This document shows positions 20,850 through 33,816 of a DNA stretch of 64,000 nt, piece after piece; within the stretch, counting starts at the first letter, position 1, and each line of letters starts with the position of its first letter. The notes below the pieces were generated by a model, which ran no database searches, was not told the DNA's origin, and saw only the letters and a list, made by a program, of their open reading frames with translations. This DNA is from Rhabdornis inornatus (lineage: Eukaryota > Chordata > Aves > Passeriformes > Rhabdornithidae). The translations under genes and the position numbers were made by a program. The stretch is taken from NCBI GenBank assembly GCA_013397075.1, contig VWZS01000184.1, positions 637,059 through 701,058 on the forward strand, given 5' to 3'.

Positions 20850-23780
20850 AACCAGCTGTTTTACTGAAAAGCCATAATGTTCAGGTTAGAAGCCTATATA
20901 AAAAGCTACCTCCAGCATAGCATGACTAACTTGTAGGGTATCATTCCATCAGGATCTGAGATTCTCCTTTGAGATGTTGTGAATCCCCATTCTCTCATAG
21001 TTTTACAGTGTGTGGTAATTTTCAGAATCCAAAATCCAGCTGTACTATCTTGGAAATTGCTATAGGACACAAGAGCTCAGCACACTGTTTTCCGCACACA
21101 ACTGATAGCTAGTTAACAGTTGCCTGGCCAATTTCAGTTTTTTCCTGACAACCACTTAAAAATAGGTTTGTATCTAGCAGAAGTATCTTGCACATTTTTC
21201 TCAACTATTCCTGAAGTCTGAACTCTCTCTAGCACTTGTTAGAACAAGCTTAAAAATGAAATGGTAAAAGAATAGTGGTTAAGATTGTTTATATTTGGAT
21301 TCCACTTGTAATAACATTAGGCAGAAGGAAATTTTTAGACAATTAAGGTCTGTATAATCCAATGCAGTATCACTAAAAACAGAAGGATACAAGACTGGAT
21401 AAAGCTGCAGTAGTGATGTACAAATGAAGAAATTGCTAAATAGTACAGTATCTTCCTCATCACACCACACACAGCGTGCACCCAAGGTTGCTGCTTTGAA
21501 GGCTACAGCTGTCCCAGTGAGCCCACACCTTGGCAGAGTCAAAGACTCTCTGATTTGCAAAAAAAAGTACCAGATTAAAATTTGGATCCCAAGCTCTTGC
21601 TATAGGCTTGCAGTTGAAAAGTCCCCAGCTATAGGGAAAACATAACTAATTTTATCTGGAAGATAAAATAGCAATAAACGTGGAATGGTTAATATATTTT
21701 CAATCACTTAAAAAAAAAAACCCTATTTAAGGTTTTAAGGAACCCTAGCCACTTAAGATACCCCACCACAACCAAAACATTTAGAAGTCTTATGCTCATT
21801 TATGCAAAAATTCTTTGTCTTTGAAAATCCATTTATCTTGATTTAAGAAATGATGGTGAAGTCACTTGGATTTACCCGAAGATCAGAATATGAAAAATAA
21901 TTCTCTAAGCAATCAGCTCTGAGAAATGCAAAGGGACCACTCAGTTATGGTGCAAGTAACCTGCATAGTTCTCTTTGGACATAAAATCCTTCCTTGGCTT
22001 TGTAAAACTTGCTGGAGATATATTTTTTTTTTCCAGATTAAGAGATACACGGCATTCTAGAATATGATGAACTGTAATTTAAGAAGGTTCTGAAACTTGG
22101 TACTATTGAAGAGCAATAACTATCAGGAGCACAAGAGAACTTATCAAACCTCTAGAGAGTTTGCATGAGGATCTGTTAAGGGGGTTAAAAACCTGCGGTT
22201 GTACAATGAAAATCTTTTGGAGAAGGTTGGCAGGTGCAAACATGGAGGAAGAAAGCTGATTCATTTGTCTTTGAGGGATAGAGAAAAGAGGATCTTCATT
22301 CTTTTCAGTGTTACAGGTTAAAAAAAGTCCTGCTTGAAAAGAGTACCTGAAGATAATTCTGGCCAACAGAGCCTGAAAGGACCCTTTTATCTCATTACTG
22401 CCTCCAGAGGGACTACAAATTATCCTTTCCAGTAACCTCCCACCGGCTGATTATTTCACCTGATTATTTCTTTGGGGGTCAAAGAACCAGCCTTGACTTT
22501 TTATCTAATCTCTTACGGTATGGACAATTCAGATGTTCTCATTTCTCCTTTTTGAGAATTGTGTCTACTTTATTGCACTTGTCAGGTAACTCTTTGGTGT
22601 AATATTGCCAATGGGCTTGTCTGCTAAGCCCATTAAGAAAAATATCCCAATCACAAGATTATCCCTACACAGTTATACACCTGTCCATATTACATGTATT
22701 TTAAGAACTACAGTTTCAAGCAGAAGAAAAAGTCCATCTTGCCTTGAGGTATGCTAAACTTTCCTCTGTTAAAAGTTTCTCTAACATACATTGAAAAATT
22801 TAAGACGAGTCCCTGCAACTTTGCAAGTAGGGCAGACAGTCACGACTTTGGTTTGTTTGACTATAAATTGCTGAAACAATGCAACTTAAAAACAATACAG
22901 TAGTACTGTATGACACTGTCAATATCATTTATAGCACAATTTTACACAAAGGCAGGAGTATCATAAAAAAAGAAGTCCTATCAGGTGCCCTAAAATACCT
23001 TTATGTCATAAATAAGTCAGATTTCTTAGAGGAAAGCAATAAAGTTCCAGCAGATTCGATTTTTCCCACTAAATAATCACCCTGACCTTTTTCACTAACT
23101 TCACAATAACAGTTCTTGAAGAAGCAAGCAAACACAGTGAGAGATTTGTATGGCACACCCATGTGTAAAGCATGAAGAGAATGTAGAAGAGCATTGATGG
23201 TACTAGTACACAAAAGACAGCACGGAATATAAAGCAAAAAAGAATACTAATCAAAATCAGTGGGCTGAATATTTATAAAGGAAGATATTGATAAAATACT
23301 GGATACAGGAGAAATTACACAAAAGTATTTCGAGATTTTAAAAGTCTCTTGCAAGAGAAAAATACAAGAAACATATTCAACCCCCAGCCCAAACTGTTTC
23401 TTTAACTTAGGAAATAGTTTCAGTCACAGTTGTTTTGTAGAAGTTGATAAATTAATTGGTGAATAACACCAGGCGTAAATTTGGCACCAGAAGGTATATT
23501 ATTAAGGTATTTAATTCAGAATTCCTAATTCCTAGGGTTTTTTTGCTTGTTTTAACATTAAAAATAATAATTTCTACTGGAAATATTTTTATTTATTACC
23601 ACCAGATAAATAATTTTGTCTTTCTATTGTTAGATTTTCTCAAGATAATTCATACATTATACAAGAGAAAGATTATTAGAAGTTTTTACTACTATTTTAT
23701 ATCAGAGGATGAAGAATTGGATTTTCAAAACAGCAACAATTAATGTCTCGATCTGCCACTTTTAAAATCTAAAATGAAAA
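20850..23780. other. AT-rich non-coding DNA
   Basis: No gene is recognised. It contains a 9-bp perfect stem-loop at 22610-22634 and short A and T runs. ORFs of 65-95 codons are AT-rich chance frames. Confidence 0.55.
22610..22634. repeat. perfect 9-bp stem-loop
   Basis: AATGGGCTT (22610-22618) and AAGCCCATT (22626-22634) are exact reverse complements around the seven-base loop GTCTGCT. There is no T-run after it and no gene next to it, so it is not a bacterial-type terminator. The role is unknown. Confidence 0.85.
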
Positions 23781-23786
23781 ATAGTC

Positions 23787-23860
23787 ATTTTACAAAGGAG
23801 AAAAAAGATCACAGACAAAAAGTTTTGTCACCTGAGCAAGGTACAAAACAAATAAGAGGA
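23787..23860 (+). mobile_element. possible MIR-type SINE core remnant
   Basis: From ATTTTACAAAGGAGAAAA through CACAGA to CAAGGT and TAAG, the order and spacing follow the MIR/core-SINE consensus (ATTTTACAGATGAGGAAA, CACAGAGAGG, CCCAAGGTCACAC, TAAG) with only a one-base gap. Roughly half to two thirds of positions match by eye, as expected for an element older than 100 million years. The ends cannot be defined. Confidence 0.35.
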
Positions 23861-23864
23861 TAAT

Positions 23865-26800
23865 TGATGAAAAGAAATAAGCCTGTAAGTGTTGGTGCCA
23901 GAAGGAACTGAAATTTCTCTTTACTTACTGAAACAAAATCAAAGTATTCAAATTAGAAGAAAAAGTGGCACAAAGGCTCCACAATCAGTACTGTACTACT
24001 TTCTGGAAAATAAATTCGTTGCTGCCCAACAGCTGTCCAGCTGCCCAAAGCCATGAACATGCCAAGTGCTGTGCAAGCAAAGAGGACTTCAACAGTACAG
24101 AGGTGTTACATTTTACAGACACACTTTAGAGTTAATAATTATAATTTTCTTTCTTTCAGCTAACAAATTGCACTCACAAAAGCAGAGATTCCTAAGAATA
24201 CAACTCTCTGCCTTTAAATACATGCTTGATATATAGAAAACCACATTCTGTTGAAGGTTGCATAGTAATGCATCAACTGAACAGGAATCCTCAGGTTTCA
24301 AAAAGTCTTTTGTACAGATAAGTTGTGCACAGTTTATTTGTGCAAATATGAAAGTATTCATGTGTAATGAAACTAAAACCCCAGTACCTTCTGTCTTTGT
24401 GTAGCTAATACTCAAGATCTGTTGTTTTGATATGAATGTTTTATATTAGCACGTGCTATGGGCTCCACAGTTCCACAGTTAGATGTTTGCTATTTTATTT
24501 TTTGATTCATCTCCATGCACAATCGGTGTAGCTCTTTAGTATGAGTTCTTAAATAGTGTCTTGTGTTGCTTCTTCACAGTATCAATAGTGTTTATAAGTT
24601 TATAATTATTACAGCAAATATAATTAAAGACTGTTTCTAAATGTGACTTCTTACTGATCCTCACTGAAATGCAGTCACTTTTCAGATGAAGACACCTACA
24701 ATTATATTCTGAAAATTTTTTACTTCCAAAACCAGGAAATTTTACTTCCTTTACTTTCAGGAAAACTGACCCAAAGAGTATAAAAAAATCTTAGGAAATA
24801 ATAATTGCAGAATTAATCAATTGATGGGGTGCCAGTTCTAGTGCACTGGGGTATGTAAATATGTAAATATAAACATATGTAAATATGTAAATAATGATGA
24901 TTCTTCAATCTAATGTCAGATTTTATTTTTTTTTTAAATCTTTCATACTCACAGTGATTCTAGAAAGCAGGCTTTAGTCTGTCTCCTGTGTACATGGGAA
25001 GCTGTTGCTGATTCAGGTCTCCAACAAAGACCCAATCCTGTTTGATTAGTTCTAGCAGACACTTAGCAGTTGCCCACCCTAGAATGAGTTGTCATTACTC
25101 TACCACCGGATTAGCTTTAGACCTTGCCATTAAAGAAGATGTACTTATTCTTACTCAGTGTTAGTGCCAGCCCTGAAACAAGAAGCACAGTACAATTCCA
25201 AAATGCCCCAAAGTTACTCTCTGGAGACAAGGCTGTTGATGACTTATCCTAGATCAATCATCATTGAAGGTCGCCTGTCCTATTTGGCAATATTTGTTCA
25301 GTAACTAATAAAGATCAGCCTGCAGTTATTTATATTAGGTTATCATCTCTCCAGGGTGAAGCTTAATCCATTTTACAATGTTTTTCCCAACAAGACAACA
25401 TGAGTTTCTCTGTCTGAAAATGAATTAAGTGCATGGTTTCTAAATATGGGATCTGACATTGTTCTTGTTACAAAAAGCAATTTATTCCCCAAAAGGCTTA
25501 CACTTCAAAGGTTATATAAAAAGGTTCAAATATCAGTGCTATCCATTTTTCAATTACTGGGCTTCCTAACACCACTAGCTTTTGGACAGATAAGCAGTGG
25601 TATCAGTTTTCTTATTCAACATCTCATAGGTTTCCAATTCAGCATCCCAGAGAAAGCAAATTTATTGTAATACATTTAGCTGCTTTTGAAGCAGGAGTAT
25701 CCAGATTGTTTCCCACAAGACTATATGGTATATCAAATAGTATCTTAAAGGGATGTTTATGAAGCACTAGATACTAATGATTGTGATTATTGCTGTAGAT
25801 TAGAAAGCTTGACTATGGCTAGACTTTCTTATCAATTTAACATTTTTAGTAATAGAAAATAGATTTCATCTACCAATGAAAATTAGAATATGTTTGCGAA
25901 ATATGACTGTTCTGAGGTGATTCTGTCTCCAAGCATCATTATAAAGTTCAAACAAAAACCAGTGAGAGTAACAGCCAAAACGTTTGCATAATATTCAGCG
26001 TGTGTTCATAGCTTCTGTGACAATTAACAATATCAAATTGGTGGAAGATAACAACAACAATAGTAATGGCTTCTAATTTTAACTAAAATGTTCCCTCTTA
26101 CCAAGATATCCTTCAAGTACTGTAAGTAGTAAGTATATTAAAATGGTTATTCTTTACAAATTAGTAAAATTCCTTTTGCTAGAATTTCTGACCACACTTT
26201 ATGGACAATACAGCCAAACTTTGGCATATTTTTATTGGCAAACTGTCATGGGAAATCTTTCAGAGTTATGCATCAGCTCTGAGTCATAGCAACAGGTTTA
26301 GGGCTTTCTTCTGCCAAGAATTTCTTGGAGGAGGAAAAGAAAATGTTGATAAATTCTAAGCCTGAGTGGGAAACTTGGTATGACAGAGCAGTTACTAAAT
26401 CTGCCAAAAATACTCATCTGATGCTGATTGTAGAAACTCATTGTTTTTCACCTCTGATGATGGCTGCAGTAAGAAGTGATATGTGTTGATCTGAATTTAC
26501 TTCCAAATTATGTATTTTTAAAAATTACTATTTTGAAAAAGCAATATTTCATTTTTCAGTTGGTCAGACTGATGTTTGCAGGGAACTGGGAAAAAAAAAA
26601 AAGGAAATAGAGAGAGGAAAAAGGAACCGCTACAGAGAAATTGTTCAAAAGCTGAAATGTTATAAGTAATGTAAGCATAATGAATTAAGAGTCATAGCTG
26701 GTACATAGCAGGAATATGCAAGGGCATTCTTTGTTCAGAAAAGACACATATACTGCACATGAAAAACATCATGGCCTGCCCTGCAAAAGAAAAGAAAGAA

Positions 26801-29100
26801 TTCGTGGAATAGATAAGATCAATTATGTTTCACGGGTAAAAAAATGGGAGAAAGGTTTAAAGGAGAAACATATCCTCCTAGGTTCTTTTTTATGTTATCC
26901 TTTGGCTGGACAAGAGCTTTGCAATGCAAGTTCTGAAATTCTTACTGTCAGAAAGTGTATGAGTTTAAGAAATTTTAAGGAATAGTGAATTTAGCAATGG
27001 ATTTAAAAAGAAATTAGAACAGAATAAAATAAAACACTGATTCATGAAACACACATTTTCCCAAGCTTTTTGCTAACACAAGTCATAATTTATGAATATG
27101 AATCTAGTAAAATTTTTAGATTTCAAAAGATAAAAAAAAAAGGAGGAGAACTGTGTGAGAAAATAACAATAAAGCTGGAGAAGGTGGAAAATGCAAGACG
27201 TGAAATAGCAAAGGATCTGTTTACAGGAAGGCCACTAGAAGTTTTCCTAAATGGTCAACTATGAAAAGAAGGCATTCCATGGTACCAGCAAGGACTGACC
27301 TTGGAACTGAATGCAGAAAGCAAAATGCTATGACACATTGTCACCCTCAAAGAGGGCAGGAATTGAATAGTAACAATCAGGTAATTTTCAGAAACAATTA
27401 ATTTTTCAGGTGTTCTTGATATAACGTTGTCATAATGTGGTTGCAAAAAAGAGAGGTATGATTTCAAAACATGTGGAGGTTAATCCATTTGAGCTGAAGA
27501 ACTGGTAACATCATGCAACAAAGCTGGGACACAACCTCGTCTGGAATAATGCTTAAAGCTGTAATAATTCATGCTCAGGGCAAAGAGTCAAAAAAGTGGA
27601 GCTAGGTCATTGCCATGAGAAGTAAAATCTATGAAAACTAGAAGATATTCCACCTACTAATGAGGTTGAAAAGATACATTCATCTCTGAATATTTTGTGT
27701 CAGTCAACAAAAAAAAAAGGAAAAAGAGTTATTGAAGCAAAATATGATCATGTCACAAAAAAGGTTTGGGATATAGAATGCCTATAAGTTAATACACTCC
27801 AGAAATAAGAAAGGAAATTCTAGCCATGAGACAAGTAATATTATTTTCATCTAGGACAGTGAGATAGAGAAATCAAACAGATTTTGAGAGACAGCTATGT
27901 AAATTTTCTAAGTAATAGAGTTGATAGCCATGGCAAATGACCTAGACCCTACATTTCTGGTGAGAAAAGAAAACACGCACAAAACTAAAATGAAGCTGAA
28001 CTTAGTAGGCTATTTATAAAATAAGATGTACTTCAAAATATGTCATGCCAGAGATCGTAAAGAGATTTTTTTACCTGTTCCTAGCATTTGGAATGGTGAC
28101 AATTGATCCCCTCTCCTATTTTCCCTTTTCAACTTTTTTAAACTACCCTTCCCTGTCCTGCTTTTCTGTAGAAAAGAATTTTTTAGAGTATATGAGATTA
28201 TTGAGGTTGGGTGGCTAAACCTTCATTGCTTCATGTGGCTCCATCAAAATATTCCCAAGACAAAATTTGGCTGAGGGAAGAGCACAATACCTGGTTAGCC
28301 TGAATAAATTAATACCAGTTATAGAACACTCTTATTTCTGTTTGATATTCAGCCTTAACAGCGTCACTGCCATGCGATGCAGAAATACTCAGCTATGGAG
28401 GATTTATCTTTTTCTTAGAAGTGAAGCAACTGATTTAGCATGAGATTTAAGTGCCTGCTTGAAAATCCTAAATTTGTTGAGGGTTCCCTCCTTTAAAATA
28501 ATTGCAGAATTACTAGGCTATTTGTAACTGCTAAGTTCATACTTAGGTAAGGATGTAATTACTGTGTAACATGTATGCAGAGGTCATAGAACAAGGCTTT
28601 GGATTGCTTACATTTTGTTCCTGTGGGCAAAACAAGAATCTCAGCTGGTACTTGGGGGCTTATCTTAATTAATATCTTATATCCAGGTCTCACCTTAAAA
28701 TCTATCCTATTGCAACTGATTCATTTACTTGCAACATTTTGTTACTATAGCATCCAAAGCGCTGCTACTGTTAAGGTGTGGAATCAAGTAATCAATATCC
28801 ATCATTCCAGTATTATGATTTACATAATGTTCATATTTGATGTTCATATTCATGTATATCTCTTTGTCGTTGTACTTAGGGAACACGGATGTGAGTATGA
28901 CATCATCTATTTCATGAAATTCTTTGAATTAGACATCTTTGTTCTACTAGTAACGGTTAGTAAGATGAATACACTAGCCTAAATTAGTTATTTTCTTTCT
29001 TCCATTGATAATTAGCACTAGAGGGGATGAGTATGAGTTACCTATTAACTCCAATTGCTATGTTTAGCAGTGCATCCAGAAAAATACATTATCAGTCACA
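23865..29100. other. AT-rich non-coding DNA
   Basis: No gene is recognised. The stretch 26580-28000 is purine-rich with A runs. The 127-codon plus-strand frame at 28599-28982 is Ile/Leu/Phe-rich, as AT-rich DNA gives. It ends 150 bases before the candidate exon at 29137 but cannot be joined to it from sequence alone. Confidence 0.5.
24851..24893. repeat. ATGTAAAT short tandem/dispersed repeat
   Basis: Four copies of ATGTAAAT occur in two tandem pairs separated by ATAAAC. The unit differs from the octamer motif ATGCAAAT by one base, so it may be a simple repeat or a weak POU-site cluster. Confidence 0.7.
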
Positions 29101-29136
29101 GTAAAATCCTGCTTCTTTTCTCGTATTTATTTTCAG

Positions 29137-29820
29137 AACTCATCGAAAAGGGAAACGTACAGCTGTGGCAGAACCTCACACTGCACTTTGTTCAAACCAA
29201 TGTTTGTTTATGTTGTATATTGGGCATATGAATACTCGCATTACTGTTTAAAAGTGTTAATTTCTTCTGACTATAAAAAGTGCAAGTGAAGTATTTATTA
29301 TGATGATATTGGACTAGCAGTGTACAATCTGTATTTATATAAATTATTTCATCAAATGGAGGCCAGTTTTGGCCCCAATATAGGGCCAGTTCTATGAACT
29401 TTGGTAGAGTCAGGAAATAATTTGACCCTGTTATTTAAAAATTAAAGTAATTTCATTTTAGTACATAGCCTTACAAAATCATCACTTCTTCCATATCAGA
29501 TGCTACCTTCATGAAACAGCTAATATTTATTTTCCTATGGTTCAGAAAGTCTTATTCTATTAATGACTCCTAATGTTTATATGTATTTATATAACTTATT
29601 GTGTTTGTAGCTTAAAGTAAACAAGTTCATATTGTTCAGTTGATGAGTTATATTGAAATATGAAACTTGTCATACTGAAAATTGTTAGAAATAATGAATA
29701 GTTAATAACATGGATTCGCATACAACAGCACCATAATTAATAATGTGCAGAATATCCGGTCAAATAAAGTAACTATCTGCTCATAATTAAACTAGATACT
29801 CTTGCGTCTTTTCCCCCTCA
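29137..29820 (+). other. candidate terminal exon and 3' UTR, or conserved non-coding element
   Basis: A strong acceptor-like sequence (polypyrimidine stretch from 29110, then TTTATTTTCAG ending at 29136) precedes a region of unusual texture. Three frames stay open for a short way: the frame from 29138 gives 37 residues ending ...NTRITV before TAA at 29249-29251, and the frame from 29137 gives 50 residues before TGA at 29287-29289. Downstream DNA is AT-rich with several Pumilio-like TGTA elements, scattered CpGs and a canonical AATAAA at 29763-29768, as in a 3' UTR. I do not recognise the peptide in any frame. The alternative is a conserved enhancer with a chance acceptor. Confidence 0.25.
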
Positions 29821-30224
29821 AGATACCTGACATCTGTAGTAGTTATAACTGCAGGACACAGACATCAAAGTACAAGGAGAAGTACTTAAGTAGAAAGATA
29901 TGCTCTGGTCAGGACTAAGATGGGAGAGCAGACACCTAGATTTTCAAAGCCAAGTGGTGAAAGGTCTGAATGGAGACCTGGTCATAAGTGTTTCATTCTG
30001 GCAGTAGCCTAGGCATTAATCTCAGCTTCCATTTGTGTGGAAGAGAACTTCCTCTCCTTGTGATAGACTTCCGATACTGTATTTTATCTGCATATAACAC
30101 ACCAGTCTTACTGTCCTTCATATAATAACCAGAGCCTCTGTAATGACTACTGCCATGGAAAGTACTTGTTGATTATGAAATTGTTGATGACGAGAATGGT
30201 CTTAGAATTCAAAATTTTTTTTTT

Positions 30225-30640
30225 CCAAGTGGGTGACCGAAAAAGAAACAGGATGCAGTTGAAGAGGGGCACAAGAGAAATAATGCATTTTGGGATAATC
30301 TGCAGCAGAAATGGAGGAGGACTGGTTAATTATTAGCTCTAGAAAAGAGTCTGAGGGATTAGATAAAGATAAGAAAGCAAATCTAACTCATCAATGTCAT
30401 ACTGTTCGAGAAAAACATTGTGTGTAGTTTTGAGTAATGCACAGAAGACATGCACAGACTAGAAAAACTTGGACTAGACAAACTAGTTTGCAACAAGATT
30501 GTCTCTTTCCAGGAAGTTTGTGGTTGTTTCATCTCAAGGAAAAAAAAGCAGAGGAAAAACTGTCAGCAATCTTTACATTGAAAAACTGCACACATGGATA
30601 GAAAGGAAATAACGCATATAAAATTCAGTGCTATGTGATT
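30225..30640 (+). mobile_element. ancient CR1 (L3-like) fragment, plus strand
   Basis: Order and wording follow the older amniote CR1 consensus: GGAGGACTGGTTAA, AGAAAAGAGTCTGAGGGATTA, AAAGCAAATCTAACTCATCA, then CAATGTCATACTGTT and AAAACATTGTGTGT, AGTTTTGAGT, and later pieces near 30470-30560. It is heavily diverged with deletions and no usable frame. It lies immediately left of a younger CR1 in the opposite orientation. Confidence 0.5.
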
Positions 30641-30833
30641 TAGTAAGAAATGTTTATCTTGATCTTTTAAGAGTATCTTTGATAAATTCTCATGAGATGA
30701 CAGAATGTGGAATGCTGCAGGCCCATATTATTTTCTTCATGCGATGTTGGACATTTGTTCTTTTTTCTATTATGTGTTTTAAAATACAATTAGTTTTAAA
30801 GAAGGAAATTATTCCTGTTCAGTTTTGGAACGA

Positions 30834-31395
30834 AATCATAGAATCATAGAATATGCTGAGTTGGAAGGGACCTATTAGGATTTTCAAATCCAGCTTATGG
30901 CCCTGCACATGGCATCCCAAAGAGTTACTCCTTGTCCCTGAGAGCACAAATGCTCCTCTGTCAAGCTTGCTGCTGTGACCACTTCCCTGAGGAGCATGTC
31001 CCAGTGCCCAACAACCCTCTGGGTGGAAAAAATTTTTCCTGATACCCAACCGAAATCTCCCCTGACCCAGCTTCATGTCCTTCCCTTGGGTGCTGTCACT
31101 GGTCACCACAGAGAAGAGATCAGTGTCTGCCCCTCCTCTTCCCTTCACAAGGAAGCTGTGAACTGCAATGAGGTCTCCCCTCAGTCTCCTTTCTCCAGGC
31201 TGAACAGACCAAGTGACCACAGTCCCTCCTCAAATGGCTTCCCCTTAAAGCTCTTCACCATCTTTGTTGCTCTCCTTTGGATACTATCTAATAGTTTAAA
31301 GTCTTGTTTATATTTTGCCACCCAAAACTGCCCCCAACTTGAGGTGAGGCAGCCCCAGTGCAGAGCAGAGTGGGACAATCAGGGCCTGCTTTGGT
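30834..31395 (-). mobile_element. CR1 LINE 3' fragment, minus strand
   Basis: The left edge has AATCATAGAATCATAGAAT, the complement of the 3' octamer repeat ATTCTATG, followed by ATGCTGAGTTGGAAGGGACC. The fragment then reads backward through the CR1 3' UTR (for example GAGGTCTCCCCTCAGTCTCC, CTCCAGGCTGAACAG) into the end of ORF2 near 31380. It shares the CTCAGCATATTCTRTGATTCT tail with the copy at 61550-62583, so both belong to the same subfamily. The 182-codon plus frame at 30975-31523 is an antisense reading of this repeat and its flank. Confidence 0.95.
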
Positions 31396-31399
31396 GTTT

Positions 31400-33735
31400 T
31401 GGTTTTCTGCCTACCAGGAAAAGAACAATAGCTAGGAAACTCAGAAGGAGAGAAGTATTGACTAGAGTCATAGTGTGCCAGGTCACACTCTTCTTCCCAG
31501 AATTTACTACTCGCTCTCTGTGACAGTTTCTTTTTCATCACCCTGCCTTTTTTGAAGTCCACTGTGAATTTGTCTCTTTATTAAAAATTCTCAGTGCTCA
31601 CTTGCTTAAGAACACTTTGAAGAAATATCCATTAGCAGAGGTGAAGGTATAGTCAAGAGACTTTAATTTGCAGTTGTGGTATCCTCTCAGTCGTTATGAC
31701 ATGGAGTCTTGGAGTAGCCAAGTCACTTTGTAGGTGTCAGTCCTAGAGCTAAGCCAAATAATTACCTTGGAAAAAGTACCAATTTTAAATGTGGAGTTTT
31801 ATGGCTTCTTGGTCAGAATTTGGCCAATTTTTTCAGCATTAAAGCTTTTACTAGTCAAGTTACTAGCCATTTCAGAAATCTGTTAGTTACTGTTACTGTA
31901 TTTATCCTTCCTTCTCCTGTTTACCCTTCACACATACATTGTATTTAGTGTCATAATTCAGAGTACTCATCCCATGCAGGGAACTCTTAAGTTATTAATG
32001 TCTGTCTAGAAAGAAATTTGGTTTTATTCTTAGATGCCTAATTCAGGACCACGAGCCAAGAAAACCCATGCGAATTTTGTAGGTGCATTCCCAAGACAAT
32101 ACAGTAAAATCAAAATCTGTCGTTCTTATATCCACATGGACACACTCTTGAATTATCAAATTCAAACAGTGAGTGCAAAGACAGTAATGCTCCTCACTGT
32201 ATTATGAATATATGGAATAATGGAACTTTTCTACACATACAGCCCAAACCTTTCCATTATTGTAGAAAAAGCAACATTTTCCATCACAATGAATGCAACA
32301 CTACAAAATAATAATTAAAAATGTGTTGCTGGTTGCTAAGTGGATAATGCATGGCTTTTAATTAGCTTGGAAATAAGCTCTCTTGTACTATGAAGTGTAC
32401 AGAAGTGTTAACCTTAGCTGGAGATTCTTCAGCAGGCATACTGAAGAAACACTACATAATGCAATAAGCTGGATATTCATATTGATAATGAAATTCAGTA
32501 TTATATTGTAAAACTAATGTAGTTTAATTTGATTTGATTACTTTCTATAGCAAGGTAATGACATATGTAATATCAAAGTGAAATCTTTCTATTCCCCATT
32601 TATTTAGTAATCTCTTACGGCGTCTGTAAGGAAGGTATTTAAACCCACACATAACCAATGTGCCTGAGATACTCAGCTTGGTGTGGAGCTTTGATTGTTT
32701 GTTTGTTTTTTATTGAAAAAATAATTGTTTACATCACATTGCCATTAAAGGCAATTTAGGTTGCCCAAGTGTAGCTGATGGATTTGCACAGCTGGAAAAG
32801 AGACCTAGTTTGGCATCTGGAAGCTTTACTGTTTGTGAGGATGTGAAAATGTGGAAACTGAGACTGAAGTAATATTCTGGCAACATAGTTGTAAACTGAG
32901 CACATATGAGAAGATTTGAGTGACTACAAGCAACTTTGGTCACTCTTCTGGGCATAACTTAAATCACTGCATTAGGCTTGGTATCATTTGAGCCAGTTGG
33001 ATTCCTCTGCACCACTCGAAATGTAGATGTTAGAGATCCAATTCTAGAATCCACTAAGGTATTTGAGATTACTGACACATTCTTTTCAAGTCTGAGGCAA
33101 GCATTTCTGCTGTACCTGAAGTTAAATTAGTAGGCTAGCAACAAGCCAGAAGCCAGCACTGCACCAGAAAAGCCATATCACCTTCCATATTGAACTGGTA
33201 AGGAAAGAAGAGGCCAAACTCTGTCCTCTTGCAAAAATCAGCTCATCGTTTTTACTGGGTTTAGAATTGATCTGGATTGGCATAGAGGAGTGCATCATTC
33301 CTTTTCATGTCTGGAAGATAAAAAATTGTCTCACACAGCAACCATTTGCTTACCAGTAATACTGTAAAGTAGTGGCATTAAGACACAGGCAGTACAGAAA
33401 CAATGGTTAGCTTCAACTATGTAATGAATACCTTCAATTGGGTTTAGAGAGACTTAAAATATGCCCACGATTTTCAGAGCTTCAAGTAGAAGCTGCAGGC
33501 TGTTTTTCTTAAGGTTTATTATGTTTAACAATTTCTTGTTGCTTTTATGTTTTATTATATATATGTTTATAAGGATAGTATAAACTGAAAGCTTATTTGG
33601 CCCTGTCCCAGTTTGCTTGCAGCCTAGTGGTAATATGGAAATATGATGGGGGGATGCATGGGGTAGGGAAAAAGTTATGGGGAAGATAACTGGATGTCTT
33701 GGTTTTATTGCATGCCTTGATATTTTCATTGAATC
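31400..33735. other. AT-rich non-coding DNA with a possible conserved block near 32260-32680
   Basis: No gene is recognised. The stretch 32260-32680 is repeat-free and rich in homeobox-like cores (TTTTAATTAGC, CTAATG, GATTTGATTA, ATAATTAAAAATG), ending in a CpG-containing CTTACGGCGTCTGTAAG. It may be an enhancer-type element, but this rests on texture only. Confidence 0.4.
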
Positions 33736-33741
33736 TTCTTT

Positions 33742-33742
33742 C

Positions 33743-33816
<74 letters not shown>
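33742..33816. repeat. (TTTC)n microsatellite, about 18 units
   Basis: A nearly pure CTTT run ends at an ambiguous base (n) at 33817 and continues into a further pyrimidine-rich stretch. It is a pure polypyrimidine mirror repeat, so it can adopt triplex (H-DNA) structure and is prone to length change and sequencing error. ORFs on both strands here translate only the repeat (Phe-Leu-Ser or Lys-Glu-Arg). Confidence 0.97.

Noticed and set aside
22610..22634. Stem-loop considered as a transcription terminator
   Set aside because: The window is vertebrate, there is no T-run after the stem and no gene next to it.
30975..31523. 182-codon plus-strand ORF
   Set aside because: It is the antisense strand of the CR1 at 30834-31395 plus a short flank. 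CR1 3' ends often give long spurious frames.
33742..33816. Tandem repeat considered as a CRISPR-like array
   Set aside because: It is a pure tetranucleotide microsatellite with no spacers.
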